From NCBI RefSeq assembly GCF_008180615.1, contig NZ_VTEH01000001.1, positions 280,201-344,200 of the forward strand: 64,000 nt of DNA, in the 5' to 3' direction. The stretch's first letter is position 1; each line of letters opens with the position of its first letter. This DNA comes from Rossellomorea vietnamensis (GTDB lineage Bacteria > Bacillota > Bacilli > Bacillales > Bacillaceae_B). The notes below the pieces were generated by a model. The model made no database searches, was not told the origin of the DNA, and saw only the letters and a program-made list of their open reading frames with translations. Both the position numbers and the translations under genes were made by a program. Of this stretch, positions 20,901 through 31,118 are shown piece after piece.

Positions 20901-21769
20901 CAGCCGTTCCTCCTGAACAGAAGCCGTTTCAAATTAGAAACAAAACCTTTTTTTTCGGCAGGTGTAAATGTCTTGATTCCTGCAAGATACTGTCTCAGCA
21001 GCCGGTTCAATGACAGGACAATTGACGACTGAGGATAAGAATTCAGCAATGGGACCTGCCTTGTGACCGCTTTCCTTACTGCAGCATCTTCCGGCAGCAC
21101 CCCGAATAGGTGTACTTCTGTATTCAGAAATTTTGACATAGCCTGCTTCAGCCTGTTCAAAGTCTCTGTTCCCTCTTTTTCAGTTTCCGCTCTGTTGCAT
21201 ATCAGGTAAAACTGCTTGCTGCTGTCTTTTAAATAAATAAATTTCATCATAGAATAGGCATCCGTCACAGCAGTCGGCTCAGGTGTTGTTACCACAAAGA
21301 TATCTTCCACTGCCATAAGGATCTCCATCGTATGCTGAGCAGCACCGGCACCCATATCAAAAACAATATAATCATAGGAATGAGTGAGTTCTGATAGGGC
21401 ATTTAAAAGCCTTTCAACATCCTCTTCATCCCACTCCATAATATTCTGCAGCCCGTTTCCTCCGCTTATATAGGAAGCTCCCTCTTCATCACAGTAGATA
21501 ATATCTTCTATTTTGGAAAAAGGATCGTTGATGAAATCAGCAATTGTTTTATCCGGCTGCCTTCCCAGTATGATATGAATATTGCCCATTCCGATATCAA
21601 GATCGAAAAGAAGTACTTTTTTACCTTCTTTCTGAAGCGCAAGTGAAAAATTCACCGCAAAGTTCGTTTTCCCTACGCCTCCTTTGCCGCTGACTATTGC
21701 AATAGTTTTGGCGTTCCTTGATTGTGCTTCCAGTATCTTAAGCCGTAGACTTTGTGCTTGATCTTTCAT
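20900..21769 (-). CDS. flhG: Flagellar number/placement ATPase FlhG (YlxH)
   Basis: MinD/ParA-type ATPase that stimulates the FlhF GTPase and helps assemble the C-ring. Deviant Walker A SGKGGVGKTN at 27-36; the short N-terminal segment with DQAQSLR resembles the FlhF-activating helix. 289 residues. Start overlaps flhF by 4 bp (ATGA), supporting a common function. Confidence 0.97.
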   Translation of the reverse strand: MKDQAQSLRLKILEAQSRNAKTIAIVSGKGGVGKTNFAVNFSLALQKEGKKVLLFDLDIGMGNIHIILGRQPDKTIADFINDPFSKIEDIIYCDEEGASYISGGNGLQNIMEWDEEDVERLLNALSELTHSYDYIVFDMGAGAAQHTMEILMAVEDIFVVTTPEPTAVTDAYSMMKFIYLKDSSKQFYLICNRAETEKEGTETLNRLKQAMSKFLNTEVHLFGVLPEDAAVRKAVTRQVPLLNSYPQSSIVLSLNRLLRQYLAGIKTFTPAEKKGFVSNLKRLLFRRNG

Positions 21770-22914
21770 CGAGGGGCACCTTCCATCACTAAATCGATGA
21801 TTTGTTTAGAAGATGCCTCTGATATATCTTCCGGGACACTTTGGCCGGCAGTTAAATAAGCCGCGCCCTTCTCTTCGTTTCTTATAAGATTGTACATGGT
21901 TCCATAACTGGAAGTTTCATCTGCCTTGGAAAAAATGAACTTTTCAACTGGTACAGTGGAGAAATTTTTTATAATGTCACGTAAGTCTTTTTCTTTTGCT
22001 GTCAGGGATAAAACTAGGAATGTTTCCATATCTTTTTTGAAATCTATGATTTTTTCCAGATCTTTAACGTACTTCTCTTCTCTGAAATTCCGGCCGGCAG
22101 TATCAATGAATACAACATCATAATCGGCGAATTTATCTATCGCCTTCTGAAAGTCTTCCAGCTTGTAAACTACTTCCAGCGGAACATTCAATAATTGGGC
22201 ATACGTCTTTAATTGTTCTATGGCAGCAATTCTGTAAGTATCAGTAGTGATGAATGCGATTTTTTTCCTTTTTTCAAGAACGGCTTCAGACGCCATTTTG
22301 GCAAGAGTGGTTGTCTTGCCGACTCCAGTCGGTCCGATGACATTAACATATTTTTTGCGGTAACTTATGCCTCCGAAGTCGAAGCCGTGCAACTTCCCTT
22401 GTAGAAATTCAGAAAGAGCTGTGTTCAGTTCACTGTTAGAAGCTTGTTTATCTTCATTTAGAGCTGCTAAATGCTCTGCTGCTTCGAAAATATACCTTTC
22501 GTTAACATCCTGATCTTTCAGATACAAGAGAAGGGTGCGGATGTTTTCGGGATAATGTCCAAATTCTTCCTTTGTTTTAAATTGTCTTACGATACTTTGA
22601 AGCTCTGTGATTTCCTTTTTCAGCTCCTGCGCACCATTTCCTGTCTTTGCTTCAGGAGATGCTTTTCTTACGGAAGGCAAGGGCTGTTCTTGGATCTCTT
22701 TAGGACTATACTGCGGTCGTTTTTCCCTTGCCGTTTGGTTTGAATTAGGGTCAATTGCTGCAATCACTTCGATATTCTTCTTTTTGAATAACCCCAGGAA
22801 ACCTCCTGTGTAAATGATCTTGGAATTTAATATGACAGCACCTTCACCCAATTCCGCCCGGATGTTTTTCATAGCTTCCGGCATGGTAGGTGCTATAATT
22901 TTTTTAACTTTCAT
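21766..22914 (-). CDS. flhF: SRP-type GTPase FlhF
   Basis: Third member of the Ffh/FtsY GTPase family, which sets flagellar position. B domain (about 1-110), N domain, then G domain with [10 protein letters not shown] at 194-203, TTDTYRIAAIEQL and DTAGRN. 382 residues. The sister gene ffh lies at the right edge of this window. Overlaps flhA and flhG by 4 bp at each end. Confidence 0.97.
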   Translation of the reverse strand: MKVKKIIAPTMPEAMKNIRAELGEGAVILNSKIIYTGGFLGLFKKKNIEVIAAIDPNSNQTAREKRPQYSPKEIQEQPLPSVRKASPEAKTGNGAQELKKEITELQSIVRQFKTKEEFGHYPENIRTLLLYLKDQDVNERYIFEAAEHLAALNEDKQASNSELNTALSEFLQGKLHGFDFGGISYRKKYVNVIGPTGVGKTTTLAKMASEAVLEKRKKIAFITTDTYRIAAIEQLKTYAQLLNVPLEVVYKLEDFQKAIDKFADYDVVFIDTAGRNFREEKYVKDLEKIIDFKKDMETFLVLSLTAKEKDLRDIIKNFSTVPVEKFIFSKADETSSYGTMYNLIRNEEKGAAYLTAGQSVPEDISEASSKQIIDLVMEGAPR

Positions 22915-24953
22915 TCTATATTCACCAACCCTAAACTCTGGACTTCAACATTCGCCTCTAATTCATTGTAAGAGAGCGTCGGTACTTGAGGGAAGTACCT
23001 TTCAATCAGCTGCCTTACATACATCCTGATGGCAGGGGAACACAAAATGATGGGTGATTCTTCCATAAGAGACAACTGCTCCACTTGTGAAGCAAGGGCC
23101 TCAAGTACTCTCTGGGAATCGTTAGGATCCATCGATAAATAGTTGCCATGTTCAGTCTGTTGAACAGCATCAGCAATAAGTTTCTCGATTCTTCCAGACA
23201 GGGTGACCACTTTAAGGCTGCCTCCCTGATCTACATATTGTGCAGTGATCTGCCTTGCCAGTGCCTGCCTGACATACTCTGCCAATAAATCTGTATCAGA
23301 GCTCATTTTTCCATAGTCAGCCAGGGTTTCAAAGATGATGGGAAGGTTTCTGATAGAAACATTCTCCTTTAATAGTTTCGCAAGAACTTTTTGAACTTCG
23401 CCAACTGACAAAGGATTCGGAGTAACTTCTTCCACAAGAATTGGATAGGATTCCTGAAGGTGATCGATGAGCTGCTTCGTTTCCTGTCTTCCGAGTAATT
23501 CATGCGCATTATTCTTAATTACTTCAGTGATATGCGTGGAAACAACTGAAGGTGGATCTACCACTGTGTAACCGAATATCTCGGCCTGCTCTTTCATATC
23601 TTCGCCAATCCACTTTGCCGGAAGACCAAAGGAAGGTTCAACTGTATCGATACCTTCTATAGACTCATCTTCCACTCCAGGGCTCATGGCTAAATAGTGG
23701 TCCAGCAGCAGTTCCCCCCTTGCCATTTCGTTCCCTTTAATTTTCAGCCTGTATTCATTAGGCTGTAATTGGATATTATCCCTTATGCGTACGACAGGAA
23801 TAACCAATCCTAGTTCTATCGCCAGCTGTCTACGGATCATGACAACCCGGTCAAGGAGATCGCCTCCTTGGTTGGCATCGGCTAACGGTATTAGACCGTA
23901 ACCGAATTCAAACTCAATCGGATCCACATTCAACAAGCTGACCACGCTCTCAGGGCTTTTCATTTCATCCTGTTCTCTCTCTTCTTCCATTTCAATGAGG
24001 TCTTCTTCATCTTCTTTTGGTGCCCGGGACAGCATATATCCGCCAATTCCAAGAGCAGCAGCTACTGGTATGGTCAGAATATCATTAATTGGAGTAAATA
24101 ATCCCAGAAGGAAAATGGTGGCTCCCGATACATACAGCATCGGCGGAAAAGCCAAAAGCTGATTCATGATATCCTGTCCGAGGTTTCCATCGGAGGCTGC
24201 CCTGGTCACAACAATACCGGTTGCGGTTGAAATCAAAAGGGCTGGAATCTGGCTGACGATTCCATCTCCCACTGTCAATAATGAATAGCGTGTGGCCGCC
24301 TCTCCTATCGGCAGTCCCTGCTGGGTCATCCCTATGATGATTCCAAAAATCAAGTTCATCATAACGATAATGATTCCGGCAATCGCATCCCCTTTGACAA
24401 ACTTGGAAGCACCATCCATCGCTCCATAGAAATCTGCTTCACTGCTTACTTTTTCCCTGCGCGCCCTGGCATCATGTTCGGAAATGATCCCGGCGTTCAG
24501 GTCTGCATCTATACTCATCTGTTTACCCGGCATGGCATCAAGAGTGAATCTTGCCGCGACCTCGGAAACCCGCTCAGAACCTTTGGTAATAACAACAAAT
24601 TGGATAATGATTAAAATAATGAATACTACAAGACCTACCAGGACATTTCCCCCGACTACAAAAGTTCCGAAGGTTTCTACGACATCTCCCGCTTCCCCGT
24701 TACTGAGAATGGAACGGGTTGTTGACACATTCAGTCCCAGCCTGAACAGTGTCAATAGCAGCAGTAATGAGGGAAATATGGCAAATTGCAGCGGCTCATT
24801 CATATTCATTGAAATCAGAAGAACCAGGAGCGCCAAGGAAATATTAATTATGATTAGTACACTTAACAGCCAAGGCGGAAAAGGAATGATAAGCATAGCT
24901 ACTATAAGAATGACACTGGATAAAACGGATAAATCTCTTACTGACATCTGCAT
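22911..24953 (-). CDS. flhA: Flagellar export gate protein FlhA
   Basis: Forms the nonameric export ring of the flagellar type III secretion system. 680 residues: eight hydrophobic segments over roughly the first 310 residues, with the family signature FTLDAMPGKQMSIDADLNAG near 150, followed by the large cytosolic substrate/chaperone-docking domain. Confidence 0.98.
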   Translation of the reverse strand: MQMSVRDLSVLSSVILIVAMLIIPFPPWLLSVLIIINISLALLVLLISMNMNEPLQFAIFPSLLLLLTLFRLGLNVSTTRSILSNGEAGDVVETFGTFVVGGNVLVGLVVFIILIIIQFVVITKGSERVSEVAARFTLDAMPGKQMSIDADLNAGIISEHDARARREKVSSEADFYGAMDGASKFVKGDAIAGIIIVMMNLIFGIIIGMTQQGLPIGEAATRYSLLTVGDGIVSQIPALLISTATGIVVTRAASDGNLGQDIMNQLLAFPPMLYVSGATIFLLGLFTPINDILTIPVAAALGIGGYMLSRAPKEDEEDLIEMEEEREQDEMKSPESVVSLLNVDPIEFEFGYGLIPLADANQGGDLLDRVVMIRRQLAIELGLVIPVVRIRDNIQLQPNEYRLKIKGNEMARGELLLDHYLAMSPGVEDESIEGIDTVEPSFGLPAKWIGEDMKEQAEIFGYTVVDPPSVVSTHITEVIKNNAHELLGRQETKQLIDHLQESYPILVEEVTPNPLSVGEVQKVLAKLLKENVSIRNLPIIFETLADYGKMSSDTDLLAEYVRQALARQITAQYVDQGGSLKVVTLSGRIEKLIADAVQQTEHGNYLSMDPNDSQRVLEALASQVEQLSLMEESPIILCSPAIRMYVRQLIERYFPQVPTLSYNELEANVEVQSLGLVNIE

Positions 24954-24972
24954 TCCCTCCTAACTTAAGCTG

Positions 24973-26055
24973 TTACAGCTGATTTTTCATCCTGTAGACA
25001 TAGGCCAAAATTTCTGCCACAGCCTTAAAGAACTCCTCTGGTATTGCATCACCTATTTCAGCACTGTCATAAAGTGATCGTGCCAGCGGCCTGTTTTCGA
25101 CCATAATGACATCATTTTCACTGGCAATGAATTTAATTTTTTGGGCTAAATAATCGACGCCTTTTGCTACGACATAAGGAGCATCGGATTTGCTTTCATC
25201 ATACTTTAATGCGATGGCAAAGTGGGTAGGATTGGTAATGACGACATCTGCTTCAGGAACTTCCTGCATCATCCGCCTCATTGCCATTTCCCTCTGCCTT
25301 TGCTTTATCTTGGATTTGATGAGGGGATCTCCCTCACTGTTTTTGTGTTCATCTTTGATATCCTGTTTGGACATCCGGATATTTTTTTCAAAATCATATT
25401 TTTGATATAGATAGTCAAAAACGGATAAAAACAGAAGTGCCAATGAAGCAGCAATACCCATTTGTACTGTCAGGGACGCCATTGTTGCTAACGAGTCATG
25501 GGCGGATTTAAATGAGAGCAGCAATACTTCATCAATATTCAACCATAAAATGACAAACGTTATGGCACCAACAAATCCGATTTTCAATATCGACTTCAAC
25601 AATTCGACTATTGCTCTTAGAGAGAATATCCGTTTTGCCCCTTTGATCGGATCAATTTTTTCAAGCTTTGGCTGCAAGGGTTCTCCAGTGAACATGACAC
25701 CGACTTGAACATAATTAGAGAAAACGCCTGCAAGCAATGCGACTAACATAATAGGTCCGAGCAATATGGCAACCTGCTGCAAAACTTCCATCACAATCAA
25801 CATAAAGGAATCTTGAGTAAGGTCCATCATCATATAATCCTGAAAAGAAGTACGGAATAAATCAAAAACAATATTGCCTATATAGGAAGCACTAAAAGTC
25901 AAAAATAAAAATACAGCAAGTAATATAACAGCTGTATTCACATCCTGGCTTTTTGCTGTTTGCCCTTTCTTCCTTGAATCCTGGCGTTTTTTGGGTGTAG
26001 CTTTTTCTGTTTTTTCACCTGCAAAATACTGCAGATCAAGGGAAAGCAATTTCAA
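24973..26055 (-). CDS. flhB: Flagellar export switch protein FlhB
   Basis: Type III export component whose self-cleavage switches specificity from hook to filament substrates. Four membrane segments, then a cytosolic domain with the self-cleavage motif NPTH at 275-278. 360 residues. The 82 residues after NPTH are the segment that ylqH (54967-55248) resembles, including IPEEFFKAVAEILAYVYR. Confidence 0.98.
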   Translation of the reverse strand: MKLLSLDLQYFAGEKTEKATPKKRQDSRKKGQTAKSQDVNTAVILLAVFLFLTFSASYIGNIVFDLFRTSFQDYMMMDLTQDSFMLIVMEVLQQVAILLGPIMLVALLAGVFSNYVQVGVMFTGEPLQPKLEKIDPIKGAKRIFSLRAIVELLKSILKIGFVGAITFVILWLNIDEVLLLSFKSAHDSLATMASLTVQMGIAASLALLFLSVFDYLYQKYDFEKNIRMSKQDIKDEHKNSEGDPLIKSKIKQRQREMAMRRMMQEVPEADVVITNPTHFAIALKYDESKSDAPYVVAKGVDYLAQKIKFIASENDVIMVENRPLARSLYDSAEIGDAIPEEFFKAVAEILAYVYRMKNQL

Positions 26056-26056
26056 T

Positions 26057-26833
26057 TCAAGCGCCTCCGATAATTTTCATAAGATCTCTCATGGTGTAAA
26101 CCATCAATTCAAACATCTGCTGCATAACAGTCATCATGGCACCAAGCACAATGAATAGAACCAGGAAGCTGACTGCAATTTTAATAGGAAACCCAACTAC
26201 GAAGATGTTAAGCTGCGGGACAGTCCTTGCCACAATCCCTAACGCGACGTCAACCAGAAAGAGTGTAGCTACCACCGGAATCGACATTTGAAAAGCAATG
26301 ATAAACACAGAGTTAAAGGTTTTCACTACATATTCTGTCAAGTTCTCATCTCCTAAAGGAATCCAAGGCTGATCTATAGGGATAAATTGATAACTGTAAA
26401 AAACACCATCTAGAAGGAGGTGATGCCCATCGAGAGCCAGCAAAAGCAGAAGGGCAAAAGTGTATAGATACTGCCCGACCAGCGGCGATTGAGCCCCTGT
26501 TTGCGGGTCAATTACATTGGCTATGGCAAACCCCATTTGAAAATCGATGAAGCTGCCCGCAACCTGTATGGCCGCTATGATCATGTAAGCTGTGAATCCA
26601 ATCAAAAGGCCAATCAAGGCTTCTTTCATAATCAAAAGAATATATGCCGCGTCAATTACCATTGGAGATGCATCAATAGAATAGTACATAATCCAGGCAA
26701 TTACACCGGAGAAACCGATTCGGTGCTGTGCCGGAATGGATCTATATGAAAATAGCGGAAGGGTCACAAAGAATGCAGACACCCTTGTAAAAACTAATAG
26801 AAAGATAGACAGATTTGGAATCAATTCTTCCAT
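26057..26833 (-). CDS. fliR: Flagellar export gate protein FliR
   Basis: Integral membrane part of the export gate (FliPQR core). 258 residues, five to six hydrophobic segments, with the conserved PLLVGQYLYTFALLLLLALD region. Separated from flhB by one base and from fliQ by five. Confidence 0.97.
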   Translation of the reverse strand: MEELIPNLSIFLLVFTRVSAFFVTLPLFSYRSIPAQHRIGFSGVIAWIMYYSIDASPMVIDAAYILLIMKEALIGLLIGFTAYMIIAAIQVAGSFIDFQMGFAIANVIDPQTGAQSPLVGQYLYTFALLLLLALDGHHLLLDGVFYSYQFIPIDQPWIPLGDENLTEYVVKTFNSVFIIAFQMSIPVVATLFLVDVALGIVARTVPQLNIFVVGFPIKIAVSFLVLFIVLGAMMTVMQQMFELMVYTMRDLMKIIGGA

Positions 26834-26838
26834 TTCAG

Positions 26839-27108
26839 TTATCCTACAAACCTGTTTAGATTTGAGAAGATTTCAGATGTGTATGTGACCATTTTAGTAA
26901 GCATCCACGGTCCAAAAAAGACAACACCAACAAGGACTGCGACAATCTTTGGAATAAAGGCCAAAGTCTGCTCCTGAATTTGAGTGGTTGCCTGAAAAAT
27001 ACTAACAACGAGACCGACGACCAAGGCAAGCAAAAGCAAAGGGCCGCAAATCACCAATGTTGTATAGACTCCTCTTTCAGCTAAAGCAATTACCGATTCT
27101 ACATTCAT
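26839..27108 (-). CDS. fliQ: Flagellar export gate protein FliQ
   Basis: Two-helix membrane protein of the export gate; 89 residues, with ATTQIQEQTLAFIPKIVAV between the helices. ATG at 27108 (MNVESVIALAE) is preferred: TAGGTG lies 6 nt upstream, and the longer frame from 27117 would start at a GTG inside that ribosome binding site. Confidence 0.96.
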   Translation of the reverse strand: MNVESVIALAERGVYTTLVICGPLLLLALVVGLVVSIFQATTQIQEQTLAFIPKIVAVLVGVVFFGPWMLTKMVTYTSEIFSNLNRFVG

Positions 27109-27121
27109 GTTTATCACCTAC

Positions 27122-27787
27122 TTAAAAGCTTTGCAGCAGAGATTTAACGACCAGGTACCAGCCGTCTACCAAGACGAAAAGCAAGATTTTGAACGGCAAA
27201 GATATCATGACCGGAGGAAGCATCATCATCCCCATGGACATTAGTACACTGGCAACGACCATATCAATTACAAGAAAGGGAATAAAAATCATAAACCCAA
27301 TCTGGAAAGCCGTCTTAATTTCACTTAGAGCAAAAGCCGGCACGAGAGCAGTCAAGGGAATATCCTCAATGGAGTCAGGGCGTTCTGCACCAGAATAATT
27401 CAGGAATAGTTCCAGGTCTTTCTGCCTCGTATGTTTACTCATAAAATCCTTAAACGGCACGGCTGCATTCTCGTATGCCTGCTCGAGGTTTATTTCATCA
27501 TTGAATAAGGGAGTCAATGCCGTGTCATTCACTTCTTGAAAAGTCGGTGCCATGATGAAAAATGTCAAGAACAGCGCTAATCCCATCAGTACCTGATTGG
27601 GGGGCATTTGTTGTGTGGCTAATGAGGTTCTGACAAATGACAGCACGATGACAATCCTGGTAAAAGAAGTCATTAAGATCAGGATTCCGGGCGCAATGGA
27701 AAGGACAGTGAAGAGAAGCAGAAGCTTTACAGATGTTGAAACAGAATCGGAAGAAGTCGCATTAAAAAACTCCATGAACTCATTCAT
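27122..27787 (-). CDS. fliP: Flagellar export gate protein FliP
   Basis: Core of the export pore. 221 residues with SFTRIVIVLSFVRTSLATQQ, PPNQVLMGLALFLTFF and the C-terminal MGMMMLPPVMISLPFKILLF block typical of FliP. Start overlaps the end of fliO by 8 bp. Confidence 0.98.
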   Translation of the reverse strand: MNEFMEFFNATSSDSVSTSVKLLLLFTVLSIAPGILILMTSFTRIVIVLSFVRTSLATQQMPPNQVLMGLALFLTFFIMAPTFQEVNDTALTPLFNDEINLEQAYENAAVPFKDFMSKHTRQKDLELFLNYSGAERPDSIEDIPLTALVPAFALSEIKTAFQIGFMIFIPFLVIDMVVASVLMSMGMMMLPPVMISLPFKILLFVLVDGWYLVVKSLLQSF

Positions 27788-28457
27788 TGTTATCCTTCTC
27801 CCTGTTGTTAAGATCTTTAAGCATTTTTTTTCTGCCTTTTCTTACATCATCTATCTGCGATTTCAGCAATGCTTGAAATGACTGCTCTTCTTTAGGATTT
27901 TCAGAAGAAATACCGGTCTTCTTGCCCAGCCATTGAGTTATAAGATCCTTCTGCTGCTGTAGCCCTTGAGTTTTGTCTTCATAGTAATGAAGTATCTCTT
28001 CCTTTTCTTCTGACCCGTCAATTTCCTTTAATAATTGAATGTCTTCCCCCACACCAAGAATCAGGATTCTTTCTCCTACTTTCACAAGCTGAACAGAGCG
28101 GTTCCCCCCCAGCGTTGTACCGCCAAGGTTGTGGATCAATTTGGTCTGCTGAAATGATTTGCTCCTTTGATTGATAAATTTGAGTAAAAAATAAATTAAT
28201 GCAATTACAAATACAAGCGCAAAGATCATTTTCATATAGTCCATGGCTGTTACACCTGTGGTTGGCTGGGGATTGCTGATGGTATTTTGTTCTTCTGCAG
28301 GCTGTTCTTCTTCATTTCGCTCATCGGACTGTTCCAAGTAGTCTTTCACAGTTCCATCAACCCCTGCATATACTGGAAAATTTCCAGTCATATGCAGAGC
28401 AGTTATTAAAGCAATAATGAAAAAAAGCTTCCTAGATATGTTTCTCAAAAAAAGCAC
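27780..28457 (-). CDS. fliO: Flagellar biosynthesis protein FliO (FliZ)
   Basis: Assists assembly of the FliP ring. N-terminal signal-like helix (FFIIALITALHMTGN), an acidic low-complexity external segment, one membrane helix at about 95-115 (FALVFVIALIYFLL) and a small cytosolic domain containing GGTTLGGNRSVQLVKVGERI, the family core. 225 residues. Named fliZ in B. subtilis. Confidence 0.92.
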   Translation of the reverse strand: MLFLRNISRKLFFIIALITALHMTGNFPVYAGVDGTVKDYLEQSDERNEEEQPAEEQNTISNPQPTTGVTAMDYMKMIFALVFVIALIYFLLKFINQRSKSFQQTKLIHNLGGTTLGGNRSVQLVKVGERILILGVGEDIQLLKEIDGSEEKEEILHYYEDKTQGLQQQKDLITQWLGKKTGISSENPKEEQSFQALLKSQIDDVRKGRKKMLKDLNNREKDNNE

Positions 28458-28524
28458 CTTCTCTTTAATTCTCTTGCTTGAGTTGATTGTAATAGGACAT
28501 CTTCTATCAATCTTCTTATTTTGT

Positions 28525-28887
28525 TTAACTTAACGCTTTTTGAATAGCTTCAATGACACGGTCCGCTTGAAACGGCTTAACGATGAAGTCCTTGGCACCG
28601 GCCTGGATGGCATCGATGACCATCGCCTGCTGACCCATTGCAGAACACATGATGATTTTGGCATTCCCATCTATTGCTTTTATTTCTTTGAGAGCAGCAA
28701 TTCCATCTTTTTCAGGCATTGTAATATCCATCGTAACCAAATCAGGGTTCAACTCTTTAAATTTCTCTACGGCCTGATTGCCGTCCGCCGCTTCTCCTAC
28801 AACCTCAAAGCCGTTCTTGGAAAGAATATCCTTGATCATCATTCTCATAAATGCTGCATCGTCAACTATTAAAATTCTATTTGCCAT
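28525..28887 (-). CDS. cheY: Chemotaxis response regulator CheY
   Basis: Single receiver domain of 120 residues. Phosphorylation site Asp54 (VTMDITMPEKDG), acidic pair D9/D10 and Lys104 (DFIVKPF) are present. Phosphorylated CheY binds the FliM/FliY switch encoded directly upstream. Confidence 0.98.
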   Translation of the reverse strand: MANRILIVDDAAFMRMMIKDILSKNGFEVVGEAADGNQAVEKFKELNPDLVTMDITMPEKDGIAALKEIKAIDGNAKIIMCSAMGQQAMVIDAIQAGAKDFIVKPFQADRVIEAIQKALS

Positions 28888-28903
28888 TTTCTTTTCCCCC
28901 GTT

Positions 28904-30100
28904 TTACTTCAATTTTTTTAATCTGTCAGTTTGACTGACAATATCTGTAATTCTTACTCCAAAGTTTTCATCTATAACGACCACTTCGCCTTTAGCTATG
29001 AGTCTGCTGTTTACCAGGACATCGACCGGTTCGCCGGCAAGCTTATCGAGTTCAATAATCGAGCCTGAAGATAACTCAAGAATATCTTTAACGGAACGAT
29101 TCGTCCTGCCAAGCTCCACTGTCACATTCAATGGAATATCAAGGAGCATGTCCAGGTTTTTGCTTTCTGACTTCTGAACAGGTGTCTGATCAAAGCTTGA
29201 GAATGATGCGGACTGTACATCTACAGGCTGTTCATTCATCTGACTTCCTCCAAAGTGCTGAGGCTGCGTCCTTTCAGGTGCCTGATAAACTGGTGTCTCT
29301 TTGTATGGATCAGGCTGACGATAAGGCGGTACTATTTCAGCATTCCGGTTACTGTTATTCTGCTCGGCGACTCCCTGTTCCATTATATCGGAATTTGTCG
29401 AAGAAGTGTCGCTATTATTTGTTAATTCTTCGACAAGCTGTTTGGCAAATGGCAAAGGCAGCAATTGCATAATGTTGGAATCAATCAGATTTCCCACCTT
29501 TAATGTGAAAGAAATCTTTGTCAGCAAATCTTGTTCCGGTATGTTTTCGGCACCTTCTCCTTTAGGGAGATACATCATATCAACTGTTGGAGGGGAAATA
29601 TCCACCCTTTTATTGAATACTGTCGACATCGAAGTTGCCGCTGATCCCATCATCTGGTTCATTGCTTCCTGAACGGCACTTACTTGTATTTCTCCAAGGT
29701 CTGCTGAAGGACTTAACCCATCTCCTCCCAGCATCAAGTCAGCTATAATGGCTGCATCTTCCTGCTTTATGACCAGTAGATTGACACCAGAAAATCCTTC
29801 TGTATATTGGACCTGGATAGCCACATAAGGATGTGGAAAGTCATCTTCCAACCTGCTTCTTTCCAGAATGGATACCTTCGGTGTGGTAATTTCCACCTTT
29901 TGGTTCAATAGAGTTGAAAGAGCTGTTGCTGAACTGCCAAAAGATATATTACCGATCTCTCCCAGGGTGTCCTGCTCGAAATCACTCAAGTACTCTTCCA
30001 CACTTAATTTTTGAGAAGAAGCTGGTTCTTTTTCTTCGCTGGCTGTGCCTCTCAACAGGGCATCTATTTCGTCTTGTGATAACATATCATCACTCATCAT
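28904..30100 (-). CDS. fliY: Flagellar switch protein and CheY-P phosphatase FliY
   Basis: Gram-positive replacement for FliN carrying an added phosphatase domain. N-terminal helix LSQDEIDALLRG, CheC-like domain with EIGN and a second motif near EAMNQMMGSAAT, a Pro/Gln-rich linker at about 220-310, and a C-terminal FliN/SpoA domain (LDIPLNVTVELGRTNRSVKD). 398 residues. Start lies inside the last codons of fliM. Confidence 0.97.
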   Translation of the reverse strand: MMSDDMLSQDEIDALLRGTASEEKEPASSQKLSVEEYLSDFEQDTLGEIGNISFGSSATALSTLLNQKVEITTPKVSILERSRLEDDFPHPYVAIQVQYTEGFSGVNLLVIKQEDAAIIADLMLGGDGLSPSADLGEIQVSAVQEAMNQMMGSAATSMSTVFNKRVDISPPTVDMMYLPKGEGAENIPEQDLLTKISFTLKVGNLIDSNIMQLLPLPFAKQLVEELTNNSDTSSTNSDIMEQGVAEQNNSNRNAEIVPPYRQPDPYKETPVYQAPERTQPQHFGGSQMNEQPVDVQSASFSSFDQTPVQKSESKNLDMLLDIPLNVTVELGRTNRSVKDILELSSGSIIELDKLAGEPVDVLVNSRLIAKGEVVVIDENFGVRITDIVSQTDRLKKLK

Positions 30101-31088
30101 CCTCTTCTCCCCCCTTCAAAGAATCTAGTATCTGTACAGCAAGTTTTTTGTTCTGCTCACCTGGCTGGGCAGTAAATTTCGGAATTTCCCCCACCTTTAC
30201 AGTCAAAGGCGCATCTATTCGTTTGTTCAACTGTATAACATCGCCAATATCCAGCATTAGGAAATCATCGATTGTAATATCTGAGCTGCCCAATTCAGCC
30301 ACGACCGGCACTTGGGCTGTTTTAATTCGTTTCTCCAGTTTTTCTGATTCCAGAGGATCATTTTCCTTTGCTTTCGTCTGCATCCAGTAGCTGACCGATA
30401 ATTTAGGAATGATCGGCTCCAGGACGACATGCGGTATACAAATATTGATCATTCCGCTGGTTTCTCCGATTGTGGTATTCATCGAAATGACTACAACGGT
30501 TTCGTTAGGAGAGACCATTTGCAGAAATTGAGGATTGACTTCGAATTCTGCAAGCATCGGATCTATTTCGGCTATATTGCTCCAAGCATCACGGAGGTTA
30601 TCAAATGCCCTTTCAAAAAGGTTGGACATGATTTTGGTTTCGATTTCAGTCAGGTTTTCGATCTTATTCATCCCAATTCCCTTGCCGCCCATTACCCGGT
30701 CCATCATGGCATATCCTATATTAGGATTAACTTCCATTAATATATGGCCGTCCAGAGGTGGGACGTCAAAGATATTCAATATAGTCATTTTGGGGACTGA
30801 CCTGACAAACTCTTCAAACGGAACCTGATCGGCTGACACCACGGATATCTGTACATAGGTTCTCAGCTGTGCTGAAAAATAGGTAGTCAGGATTCTTGCA
30901 AAGTTTTCGTGTATCCTGGTCAAACTTCTGATTTGATCTTTTGAGAATCTTAGAGCTCTCTTAAAATCGTAAACTTTTACTTTTTTCTCTTCTTCATCTT
31001 TTTTAAAATCCTCTGCACTCATTTCACCTGTAGAGAGTGCCGATAATAATGCATCTATCTCATTTTGCGAGAGCACCTCACTGGACAT
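30090..31088 (-). CDS. fliM: Flagellar motor switch protein FliM
   Basis: C-ring protein that receives CheY-P. N-terminal EVLSQNEIDALLSALSTGE is the CheY-P binding peptide region. The CheC-like middle domain keeps the GGKG-containing MDRVMGGKGIG, and a C-terminal SpoA domain follows. 332 residues. Confidence 0.98.
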   Translation of the reverse strand: MSSEVLSQNEIDALLSALSTGEMSAEDFKKDEEEKKVKVYDFKRALRFSKDQIRSLTRIHENFARILTTYFSAQLRTYVQISVVSADQVPFEEFVRSVPKMTILNIFDVPPLDGHILMEVNPNIGYAMMDRVMGGKGIGMNKIENLTEIETKIMSNLFERAFDNLRDAWSNIAEIDPMLAEFEVNPQFLQMVSPNETVVVISMNTTIGETSGMINICIPHVVLEPIIPKLSVSYWMQTKAKENDPLESEKLEKRIKTAQVPVVAELGSSDITIDDFLMLDIGDVIQLNKRIDAPLTVKVGEIPKFTAQPGEQNKKLAVQILDSLKGGEEDDE

Positions 31089-31118
31089 TTCCTCACCCCG
31101 CTTCCTGCTTCAGCATTC